DNA from: Elusimicrobiota bacterium
GTDB taxonomy: Bacteria > CG03 > SLGR01 > PWQF01
Length of the DNA: 5,663 nt
Reading direction: 5' to 3'
Assembly (NCBI GenBank): GCA_003558145.1
Contig: PWMP01000074.1
Span: 1 to 5,663, forward strand
Shown here: piece by piece, positions 1 to 5,663 of the stretch
How the letters are laid out: each line of letters starts with the position of its first letter
How positions within the stretch are numbered: the stretch's first letter is position 1
Notes under the pieces: model-generated
What the model saw: the letters and a program-made list of their open reading frames with translations, nothing else
Databases searched by the model: none
What the model was told of the DNA's origin: nothing
Translations under genes and position numbers: made by a program

Positions 1-2
1 CC

Positions 3-1121
3 GTAGCGCAAATAAATATCGGGGCAGTAAGGTCAAACTATAGGACCATAAGAGAACTTACAAAAGAAAAAATACTGGCTGTTGTAAAAGCGGATGCTTA
101 CGGTCACGGAGCCGTTGAAATTGCCGGGGTTCTCTCCGAAGAAGGAACAGACATACTGGGCGTAGCAACCATAGAAGAAGGTATTCAGCTGCGTGAAGCC
201 GGTATTAATACCCCCGTACTGGTTCTTGGTTCAGTGTACCCTTTTGAAAACTATCGTTTCATAATGGAGTATAATCTGACTCCCATTGTCGCCAGTTTCC
301 AGTCTGCGTCAGCACTGGAGGATGCCGCCCGCGCCGCCGGCAGGCAGCAGGGTGCGCATATGAAAGTTGATACGGGAATGGGAAGAATAGGAGTATCAGA
401 CAGTACTGCCGTAAAGCTGTGGAAAAAGCTTGATGACAGCACTCATATAATACCTGAAGGTGTTTTTACGCATTTTCCCCGCGCTGATGAAGATTATAGT
501 TATACAATGCGCCAGCTTAAAATATTCAACTTGCTGGTTTCCCGGCTTAATCCGGCACCTCCTTTAATTCATGCCTCAAATACCGCCGGAATGCTTAATC
601 CGGCTCTGCCGGCTTTGAATATGGTCAGGCCGGGACTCGCCCTGTACGGCCTGTATCCCGATAATGTTTCAAAGGTATCAGTGGGACTTGAACCGGTACT
701 TGCTTTTAAAAGCGCCGTTATATTTCTTAAGCGCGTTGAAAAATCTACTCCCATAAGCTACGGCGGGACATGGAGAGCGCCCCGTGACTCTGTTGTGGCA
801 ACGGTATGCGCAGGTTACGCCGACGGATACAGGAGAGGATTGTCAAACAAGGCAGATATAATTATAAGAGGCAAAAGATGCCCGGTCATAGGAAGGGTAT
901 GCATGGATATGATAATGGTGGATGTAACTGCTCTCAGTGAAGTAAATATCGGAGATGAAGCTGTTCTTTTGGGCCGATCGGGAAAAGAAGAAATATCCGC
1001 TGAAGAAATTGCCCGTATATGCGGGACCATAAATTACGAAATAACAATTGGAATATCTTCGAGGGTCCCGAGAGTTTTTGTGGAGAACAAAAATGAAGAC
1101 CCCTGTCCGGAAAATACTTAA
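3..1121 (+). CDS. alr: Alanine racemase, 5'-truncated by the window edge
   Basis: PLP-dependent enzyme that interconverts L- and D-alanine in the cytoplasm and supplies D-Ala for peptidoglycan. The frame is open from base 3, giving 372 visible codons; the true start lies upstream, probably only a few residues away, because the PLP lysine normally sits about 35-40 residues in. Visible residues: the cofactor motif VVKADAYGHG with the Schiff-base lysine at visible residue 29 (bases 87-89); MKVDTGMGRIGV, containing the usual Lys and Arg; FTHFPRADE with the conserved His; HASNTAGML; NMVRPGLALYGL with the phosphate/pyridine-contacting Arg; the catalytic Tyr of GYADG at visible residue 272 (bases 816-818); CMDMIMVDV; and a C-terminal RVPRVFV. 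About 14 residues follow RVPRVFV and are encoded largely in the overlap with mlaE. An internal GTG at 234 is not the start, since the PLP motif lies before it. Identification is firm; only the N-terminus is unknown. Confidence 0.97.
   Translation, partial: VAQINIGAVRSNYRTIRELTKEKILAVVKADAYGHGAVEIAGVLSEEGTDILGVATIEEGIQLREAGINTPVLVLGSVYPFENYRFIMEYNLTPIVASFQSASALEDAARAAGRQQGAHMKVDTGMGRIGVSDSTAVKLWKKLDDSTHIIPEGVFTHFPRADEDYSYTMRQLKIFNLLVSRLNPAPPLIHASNTAGMLNPALPALNMVRPGLALYGLYPDNVSKVSVGLEPVLAFKSAVIFLKRVEKSTPISYGGTWRAPRDSVVATVCAGYADGYRRGLSNKADIIIRGKRCPVIGRVCMDMIMVDVTALSEVNIGDEAVLLGRSGKEEISAEEIARICGTINYEITIGISSRVPRVFVENKNEDPCPENT
1082..1085 (+). promoter_or_regulatory. Ribosome binding site for mlaE, inside alr
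   Basis: GGAG lies 7 bases before the ATG at 1093, within the last codons of alr. It decides the mlaE start: the alternative in-frame TTG at 1048 has no purine-rich site before it and would add 15 residues with no counterpart expected in the family. Confidence 0.6.
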
Positions 1122-1869
1122 TACCGCCGAAAGCGTAACCGGCGGCTGGAGGATGCTTAAAACAGTCGCCTCGCTTATTTTTAGAAAGCCTGATGATCCG
1201 GTCAATATCTACAGGCAAATGGTAAGGGTCGGTTATGAATCATTGCCCATAGTTCTTCTTTCGGCCCTTTTTACCGGTATGGTTCTTGCCCTACAAAGCG
1301 GCGTCGCTTCCACAAGAATATTCGATCAGGCTCTTTTTATGGGCACTCTGGTTTCTTTTTCAATGGTACTTGAACTGGGGCCTGTTCTTACTGCGATAGT
1401 TATTGCCGGCAGAGTGGGCGCCTCAATTACGGCTGAAATAGCCACAATGAAGGTAAGTGAGCAGCTTGACGCTCTTTATACTTTAGGAACAACGCCGGAA
1501 AAATACCTGGTCATACCCCTTTTTATTTCTATGCTGATAATGGTTCCGATTGCAACTCTTTTTGCAAATATAACGGGTGTTTTCGGCGGATACGTTATTG
1601 CGGTGTCCAGGTTTAACATTCCCGGCAGTGTATATATAAACGATATAATTACCTATCTTACAAATATTCATGTTCTGCACGGGCTTATAAAATCGGTTTT
1701 CTTTGCTTTTATAATAGTGACGGTATGCTGCTACAAGGGACTTACAGCCTCCGGCGGCGCATCCGGAGTAGGAAGAAGCACAACGAGAGCTGTTGTCGTA
1801 TCCATAGTGTCTATACTGGTTTCGGACTATTTTCTCTCAACGCTGCTTACATCACTGGGGCTTATATAA
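1093..1869 (+). CDS. mlaE: MlaE/YrbE-family lipid ABC transporter permease
   Basis: Inner-membrane permease of an MCE-type phospholipid transporter; known relatives form a dimer at the base of the MlaD ring and are driven by MlaF. The 258-residue product from ATG 1093 is close to the usual family length (about 260). It has an amphipathic N-terminus, then hydrophobic segments at about 50-70, 88-107, 141-172, 196-213 and 231-256. Family hallmarks are SLPIVLLSALFTGMVLALQ-like residues (50-68), the highly conserved block from E94 to L128 (ELGPVLTAIVIAGRVGAS, then AEIATMKVSEQLDAL), and the C-terminal CYKGLTASGGASGVGRST block (213-230) followed by VSDYF. There is no fused STAS domain. The start overlaps alr by 29 bases and the stop directly abuts the mlaF ATG, so co-transcription and translational coupling are likely. 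The in-frame TTG at 1048 is rejected as start because only ATG 1093 has a Shine-Dalgarno site. Confidence 0.95.
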   Translation: MKTPVRKILNTAESVTGGWRMLKTVASLIFRKPDDPVNIYRQMVRVGYESLPIVLLSALFTGMVLALQSGVASTRIFDQALFMGTLVSFSMVLELGPVLTAIVIAGRVGASITAEIATMKVSEQLDALYTLGTTPEKYLVIPLFISMLIMVPIATLFANITGVFGGYVIAVSRFNIPGSVYINDIITYLTNIHVLHGLIKSVFFAFIIVTVCCYKGLTASGGASGVGRSTTRAVVVSIVSILVSDYFLSTLLTSLGLI

Positions 1870-2634
1870 ATGATTAAGGTAAAAGGGCTTAAAAAGAAAC
1901 TGGGGGGAAGATGGGTTCTGGACGGTGTAGATCTGGAAATCCGGGATGGCGAAATATTTACTTTGCTTGGCGGCAGCGGGGAGGGTAAAAGTGTTTTTCT
2001 TAAAAACCTGCTCGGCATTATGAAGCCCGATGCAGGAAGCATTAACATAGACGGCCAGGAAATTACAAAGCTTTCGGGAAAAGATCTTTTGAAAGTGCAA
2101 ATCAAAGTTGGTATGATGTTTCAGGGAGGAGCGCTTTTTGACAGCTTGACGGTTGCTGAGAATGTGGGTTTTGGCCTTAAGAGACTAACAAACCACAGCC
2201 CGGATGAAATAAAAACTCTTGTTCAAAAATATCTTAAAATGGTTCGTCTTGAGGGTGTCGAGAATCTGCTTCCGGAAAAATTATCAATAGGTATGAAACG
2301 CCGGGTAGCTCTTGCCAGGGCAATAGCAACTCAGCCCGAGTATATTTTATATGATGAGCCCACTACGGGGCTGGATCCGATAACGACTTCGGCAGTATGC
2401 AATATTTTTATGGAACTCAGAGATGAATTAAAGCTTACTTCCGTTATTGTAACTCATGAACTTGAAACCGCTTTTAAAGTTTCGGACAGAATAAGCCTGC
2501 TGCACAACGGAAGGATACGGTTTACTGCTCCGGTTGAAGAATTTAAAAAGTCAACCGATCAGTATGTCAGAAGTTTCATAGAGGGGCTTACGGGGGAAAA
2601 TACGGCAAAAGAACAAGACCCTAATAAGAGGTGA
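1870..2634 (+). CDS. mlaF: MlaF-family ABC transporter ATP-binding protein
   Basis: Cytoplasmic ATPase that powers lipid movement through MlaE-MlaD. The 254-residue single nucleotide-binding domain shows Walker A GGSGEGKS (34-41), Q-loop Gln85 in MMFQGGALFDSLTV, Walker B ILYDEP with catalytic Glu163, D-loop GLD ending at Asp169, and switch His196 in VTHE. The Q-loop text and the GMKRRVALARAIA stretch after the signature are typical of the MlaF/TGD3 type. The ABC signature reads LSIGM (138-142) instead of the LSGGM expected in this subfamily, so Gly is replaced by Ile at residue 140 (ATA at 2287-2289). A short hydrophilic tail (TGENTAKEQDPNKR) follows the usual end. The ATG sits directly after the mlaE stop with only a weak GGGG upstream (1857-1860), suggesting coupling to mlaE translation. 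Substrate direction (toward or from the outer membrane) cannot be read from sequence. Confidence 0.95.
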   Translation: MIKVKGLKKKLGGRWVLDGVDLEIRDGEIFTLLGGSGEGKSVFLKNLLGIMKPDAGSINIDGQEITKLSGKDLLKVQIKVGMMFQGGALFDSLTVAENVGFGLKRLTNHSPDEIKTLVQKYLKMVRLEGVENLLPEKLSIGMKRRVALARAIATQPEYILYDEPTTGLDPITTSAVCNIFMELRDELKLTSVIVTHELETAFKVSDRISLLHNGRIRFTAPVEEFKKSTDQYVRSFIEGLTGENTAKEQDPNKR

Positions 2635-2635
2635 T
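2628..2635 (+). promoter_or_regulatory. Extended Shine-Dalgarno site of mlaD, overlapping the mlaF stop
   Basis: GAGGTGAT matches the extended complement of the 16S rRNA 3' end and contains the mlaF TGA (2632-2634). Its GAGG core is 8 bases before ATG 2640, an ideal distance. It is only 2 bases before ATG 2634 and overlaps GTG 2631, so it selects 2640 among three closely spaced in-frame starts. Confidence 0.75.
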
Positions 2636-2639
2636 GAAA

Positions 2640-3905
2640 ATGAAAGTCAGTAATAAAGCAAAGACAGGGATGGTTATTATGGCGGCGTTGCTGGCGGCAG
2701 CCCTTGTAATAATAAACCTGGGAGATATCGGGTTCAGAGAAAAATACAGTTTTTTTATACTTTTTGACGACATAGCAGACCTGCCGCCGCAGGCAGCCGT
2801 AAAAATATCGGGGGTAGAAGTCGGAAGAGTAAGCAGTATTGACCTATACAACGGCCGGGCAAGAGTGCGCGTACGAATGGAAGAAGATATTGTAATAAGA
2901 AAAGACAGCGAAGCCAAAATAATGAGAATGGGTCTTATAGGGCATACATACCTGGCCCTTAGCATGGGGACAGATGAATATCCGGTGCTGCAGCCCGGAG
3001 ATACAATAGAGGGAGTTCCGCCTCTTTCCTACGAGTCTGTTCTTGAAAGCTTTATAAACGGTCTTAACGAGGCATCGGAAGTTTTCGGTCTTATGGGAAA
3101 GGACAGGGAACTGATTGAAAATATAAGCATTGCCTTTCGCAGTCTAAGAGAAGCAGGCGAAAATCTTACCGAAGCCCTTGGACCGGACGGATATAAGCTT
3201 TCCCGCACTCTGGACAATATTTCTCTTGCTGCGGAACATTTCAGTCATTTAATGGAGGATGAGGCCGGGTCTCTTCGCGACGCTGTAAACAGAATAAGCA
3301 ACGCTACAGCAAAAATTGATGATATTCTTGCAGGCATCAGCGAAGGGCGCGGTGTTGCGGGTAAGCTTTTGACTTCGGATGAATATGCTGACCGTCTGTC
3401 TAGAATAATGGATGAGGTTTATTTCGCTTCGGAAGATCTGCGTTATGCAGCCGGCCGCATCGGAGGAATAAAAACCGGTTGGGAAACCGATATTTACCAT
3501 GACTTCAGCGATGAGGAATTTCGTGCCGGCGGCGGCCTGAAAATTATGACGCCTTCTGATAATTTCTTGTCTTTCCGGGTTGAAAACCTGCGTCCTGATT
3601 ATTCTTCCAGCTATGATACGGGAGGGGACAGGGCAAACGCGCTTACTGTTATAGGGGGAAAACAGATAGGGCGGCTTGACGTGTACGGGGGTGCGATCCG
3701 TTCTTCCGGCGGCCTCGGCGCCCGCTGGCACTGGGGGAGAGGGATAGATACCGGGGCTGATATTTTTGATTTCTACTCAGATACTCCACGCCTTAATCTA
3801 GGGGGAAGGCTCCAGCTTACCCAGTTTTTGCGCCTGGGTCTCAGTTACGAGGATATTTTGTCAGACGGAAGCTTCAGGTCGGGAATAGCCGTAGATTTTC
3901 AATGA
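2640..3905 (+). CDS. mlaD: MlaD-family MCE protein with helical stalk and beta-rich C-terminal domain
   Basis: Lipid-binding subunit of the Mla-type transporter, anchored in the inner membrane and projecting into the periplasm. From ATG 2640 it has 421 residues, far longer than E. coli MlaD (about 180). Order of parts: short basic N-terminus; one transmembrane helix (about 9-28); MCE domain (about 35-125) with the hallmark VKISGVEVGRVSSI and GLIGHTYLALSMG; a mainly helical, probably coiled-coil stretch (about 128-275) including GKLLTSDEYADRLSRIM, a motif type often seen after MCE domains; and a C-terminal region (about 278-421) of short alternating polar/hydrophobic strands separated by Gly/Asp/Ser turns, ending in SGIAVDFQ. 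I recall similar long MCE proteins with strand-rich tails in other diderms, but this is unverified memory. The C-terminal barrel assignment is inference; the MCE identification is firm. The start is chosen on the Shine-Dalgarno site (GTG 2631 and ATG 2634 are also in frame). The stop overlaps radA by 4 bases. Confidence 0.93.
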   Translation: MKVSNKAKTGMVIMAALLAAALVIINLGDIGFREKYSFFILFDDIADLPPQAAVKISGVEVGRVSSIDLYNGRARVRVRMEEDIVIRKDSEAKIMRMGLIGHTYLALSMGTDEYPVLQPGDTIEGVPPLSYESVLESFINGLNEASEVFGLMGKDRELIENISIAFRSLREAGENLTEALGPDGYKLSRTLDNISLAAEHFSHLMEDEAGSLRDAVNRISNATAKIDDILAGISEGRGVAGKLLTSDEYADRLSRIMDEVYFASEDLRYAAGRIGGIKTGWETDIYHDFSDEEFRAGGGLKIMTPSDNFLSFRVENLRPDYSSSYDTGGDRANALTVIGGKQIGRLDVYGGAIRSSGGLGARWHWGRGIDTGADIFDFYSDTPRLNLGGRLQLTQFLRLGLSYEDILSDGSFRSGIAVDFQ

Positions 3906-5230
3906 CAGATTTTGAATGCGTAGAATGCGGGTACGGTTCCGTAAAATGGCTGGGACGGTGCCCGTCATGCAGCCAGTGGGACACTGTTGTTCAGGTTTCA
4001 AAATTTGCCGGGGGCGGCTCTCAAGAAACTCTTGAAGATGTGATAGTATCCGAGCCTGTCCGCCTGAGCGAAGTGTCAAGTGAGACCTCAGAAAAAATAA
4101 AGTCAGGACTGAAAGAATTGGACAGGCTTTTCGGAGGCGGGTTTGTGGAGGGTGAAGTAATACTTATCGGGGGACCCCCGGGGGTAGGAAAGAGCACACT
4201 CTTTCTGCAGCTTGCAGGAAGTTTTTCGAAAAGCGGAAAAAAAGTTCTTTATATAAGCGGAGAAGAAAATCCTTCGCAGATAAAAATACATGCATCCCGC
4301 CTGGGGATCGGCGGAGAAAATATAATTCTTATGGCTGTTTCGGACCTCACTGCCGCTGAAAAGGAGATTGAACTCAATTCTCCGGATGTCGTTATTGTAG
4401 ACTCTATACAGGCTGTCGCGGTTCCCGGGGAAAGCGGGGCGCCCGGTTCCCTTAAGCAGGTAAAAAGAAGTACGGCAAAACTGGTTTCAGTTGCTAAAAA
4501 TACAAAGTGCATTGTTTTTATCTCGGGACAAATTACAAAAGAAGGTAGTATTGCCGGACCGAAAGTTCTGGAGCATATGGTTGACGCTGTTTCATATATT
4601 GACATACTTGAGACGGACTTGAGAATAATAACTACGGCAAAAAACAGGTTCGGCGCCTGCGGAGATTTTCTATTATATAAAATAGGTTCTTCGGGGCTGA
4701 AGGAGCATAAACAGCCGGCAGCCGGCGCGGCACAAGAAAGTATTGCAGGCCAGGCGGTTGTATGCGTCAGGACAGGAAGCCGTTTTCAGGCGGCCCGGAT
4801 TCAGGCGCTTGTAAGCGAAAGCTATTTTGAATATCCTTTGAGAAGAACAAGCGGTTTTTCACGGGAGCGGTTACTAATGCTTTCCGCAATCGCCTCGAGG
4901 CATATGGGAATGAAACTTTCTTCTTCCGACATATATCTTAATGTTGGCGGAGGATTGAAAATAAGTGAAAGGAGCGCGGATATCGGAGTCCTGGCGGCTC
5001 TATATTCAAACCTGGCGGGCAAAGCCCCGCCGGCCGGAACAATATTTATAGGAGAAGCCGGACTTGCGGGTGAAGTGTCACCTGCGGATGACATAGAAAG
5101 GAGGCTTAAATTCGCAGAAAGCAACAAATTTTCAACAGCAGTTATATCTTCTAAAAATACCGCTGTGAAATCCGGAATTAAAACCATACGGATAGGGAAA
5201 GTAAAAGAATTAAAAAATATAATTAAATAA
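3902..5230 (+). CDS. radA: DNA repair protein RadA (Sms)
   Basis: Cytoplasmic ATPase that promotes branch migration of recombination intermediates and aids repair. The 442-residue length is near the family norm of about 450-460. Parts: N-terminal four-Cys zinc finger (Cys6, Cys9, Cys20, Cys23, with WLGRCPSCSQW); RecA-like ATPase with Walker A GGPPGVGKST (90-99) and Walker B VVIVDS around Asp167; the RadA-specific KNRFG motif (247-251); and a C-terminal Lon-protease-like domain (about 282-442) with SSDIYLNVGGGLKISERSAD and FIGEAGLAGEVSP. The residues just after KNRFG (ACGDFLLYKIG) differ from the more usual NE-hydrophobic-GVF text, a small divergence in an otherwise standard protein. The ATG overlaps the mlaD stop (ATGA) and has no good Shine-Dalgarno site at the right distance (a GGGA lies 17 bases off), so initiation probably depends on ribosomes finishing mlaD. 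Confidence 0.97.
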   Translation: MTDFECVECGYGSVKWLGRCPSCSQWDTVVQVSKFAGGGSQETLEDVIVSEPVRLSEVSSETSEKIKSGLKELDRLFGGGFVEGEVILIGGPPGVGKSTLFLQLAGSFSKSGKKVLYISGEENPSQIKIHASRLGIGGENIILMAVSDLTAAEKEIELNSPDVVIVDSIQAVAVPGESGAPGSLKQVKRSTAKLVSVAKNTKCIVFISGQITKEGSIAGPKVLEHMVDAVSYIDILETDLRIITTAKNRFGACGDFLLYKIGSSGLKEHKQPAAGAAQESIAGQAVVCVRTGSRFQAARIQALVSESYFEYPLRRTSGFSRERLLMLSAIASRHMGMKLSSSDIYLNVGGGLKISERSADIGVLAALYSNLAGKAPPAGTIFIGEAGLAGEVSPADDIERRLKFAESNKFSTAVISSKNTAVKSGIKTIRIGKVKELKNIIK

Positions 5231-5232
5231 AA

Positions 5233-5250
5233 TGCCGCGCAAGTACGGCA
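5233..5250 (+). other. Small hairpin after radA
   Basis: TGCCG (5233-5237) and CGGCA (5246-5250) can form a 5-bp stem with an 8-base loop, starting 3 bases after the radA stop. No T-run follows directly, so it is not a standard intrinsic terminator. It might mark the transcript end weakly or be chance. Confidence 0.3.
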
Positions 5251-5253
5251 GGG

Positions 5254-5259
5254 TATAAT
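5254..5259 (+). promoter_or_regulatory. Possible -10 box for the YacL-like gene
   Basis: A perfect TATAAT lies in the only intergenic gap. No TTGACA-like -35 is present 16-18 bases upstream, and there is no TGn extension. A transcript from here would begin near 5266 and leave a leader of only about 20 bases, just enough to hold the ribosome binding site. It could be an internal promoter or an AT-rich coincidence. Confidence 0.3.
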
Positions 5260-5268
5260 ACTTTTAAC

Positions 5269-5274
5269 AGGAGG
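5269..5274 (+). promoter_or_regulatory. Ribosome binding site of the YacL-like gene
   Basis: AGGAGG, a full consensus Shine-Dalgarno, lies 10 bases before ATG 5285. The spacing is slightly long but acceptable. It is the strongest core site in the window and suggests this gene is translated independently of radA. Confidence 0.8.
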
Positions 5275-5284
5275 AAAATAAAAA

Positions 5285-5663
5285 ATGTTTATATATATAG
5301 CAAGGCTTCTTGTAGTTATAGCGGGCCCGGTCATAGGTTATATTCAGATATCGCAGGACGCCCGGGGCATACTTATAGGAACAGCCGTAGCTGTGGGAGT
5401 TATTGCGGCGGAAATTATTATACAGAAAGTCCACCTGGATGATATGATAGCCGGGGCAATAGGAATAATTCTCGGGCTTGTAACCGCAAGTTTAATTAAT
5501 TACGCTGTTCCGGCTCTTATAGATTCTCCCGTTGTAGCAGAGGCCTTTGAAAACTACCGTCTGCTTTTGAGCATAGTCCTGGCATATATAGGCATGCTGA
5601 TTGCTCTTGCCAAGAAAAACGAACTGGATCTCCTTGACAGGGAGATACGCCTCACAGGCAAAA
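5285..5663 (+). CDS. YacL-like PIN/TRAM protein, N-terminal membrane part (3'-truncated)
   Basis: The frame is open to the window edge, with 126 visible codons. The visible part is a membrane module with four hydrophobic segments at about 3-22, 28-47, 53-72 and 93-109. The second hairpin has the HLDDMIAGAIGIILGLV pattern and the fourth helix ends in a polar ALAKKNELDLL stretch. This layout matches the N-terminal half of YacL-type proteins, in which a PIN nuclease-like domain and a TRAM RNA-binding domain follow. Those domains would lie beyond the right edge and are not seen. Placement next to radA supports the call, because radA and yacL are neighbours in Firmicutes. The function of this family is poorly defined, with an RNase role suggested by the PIN fold. 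The alternative is an unrelated four-helix membrane protein. The start is supported by AGGAGG upstream. Confidence 0.72.
   Translation, partial: MFIYIARLLVVIAGPVIGYIQISQDARGILIGTAVAVGVIAAEIIIQKVHLDDMIAGAIGIILGLVTASLINYAVPALIDSPVVAEAFENYRLLLSIVLAYIGMLIALAKKNELDLLDREIRLTGK

Noticed and set aside
234..236. GTG as the start of alanine racemase
   Set aside because: The frame is open from base 3 and the essential PLP lysine motif lies upstream of this codon.
1048..1092. Upstream TTG start for mlaE adding 15 residues
   Set aside because: No Shine-Dalgarno site precedes it, whereas ATG 1093 has GGAG at a good distance and gives the usual family length.
3249..3731. Long minus-strand open frame of 160 codons within mlaD
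   Set aside because: It lies wholly opposite mlaD, shows no recognisable motif and no ribosome site, and is explained as a shadow of the coding frame.
4169..4184. GGGGG-A-CCCCC-GGGGG palindromic run in radA
   Set aside because: It encodes the GGPPG of the Walker A loop; the runs follow from Gly/Pro codons (GGN, CCN), so no separate role needs to be assumed.
4822..5334. Minus-strand open frame of 170 codons across the radA end and the gap
   Set aside because: It runs opposite the conserved Lon-like domain of RadA and the start of the YacL-like gene; its translation shows no family motif.
1..5663. CRISPR arrays, tRNA or rRNA genes, insertion sequences, phage genes
   Set aside because: No spaced direct repeats, tRNA-like cloverleaf, transposase text or terminal inverted repeats were seen; nearly every base is accounted for by six conserved genes.

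Overview
The window is a gene-dense, single-strand stretch from a bacterium. All six recognisable genes lie on the + strand, and five of them are packed with overlaps or almost no spacing. The order is alr (5' end cut off by the window), mlaE, mlaF, mlaD, radA, then the start of a YacL-like PIN/TRAM membrane protein cut off by the right edge. The only gap is 54 bases, between radA and the last gene.

Organism: an Mla-type (MCE) lipid transporter whose MCE subunit carries an outer-membrane-like C-terminal region argues for a diderm (two-membrane) bacterium. By eye the base composition is moderate, and AUA (Ile) and AGA/AGG (Arg) codons are common. Gene order does not match the Escherichia coli mlaFEDCB operon, and MlaB and MlaC genes are not seen here. 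A non-enterobacterial diderm lineage fits, but the phylum cannot be fixed from this sequence alone.

Layout: bases 3-1121 encode alanine racemase, which makes D-alanine for peptidoglycan. Its 3' end overlaps mlaE by 29 bases. mlaE (permease), mlaF (ATPase) and mlaD (MCE lipid-binding subunit) follow with spacings of 0 and 5 bases and form the core of an inner-membrane phospholipid transporter. mlaD overlaps radA (Lon-like/RecA-like DNA repair and branch-migration ATPase) by 4 bases in an ATGA arrangement. After a short spacer with a small hairpin, a TATAAT box and a strong ribosome binding site, the N-terminal four-helix membrane part of a YacL-like protein begins.

Together the first four genes look like a cell-envelope operon (wall precursor plus lipid trafficking) read through into a DNA-repair gene. 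Most of the window is conserved housekeeping material and I see no clearly new system. The parts most worth a second look are the MlaD C-terminal region, which looks like a beta-barrel joined by a long helical stretch to the inner-membrane MCE domain, the altered ABC signature of MlaF (LSIGM), and the tight coupling of alr to the lipid transporter.
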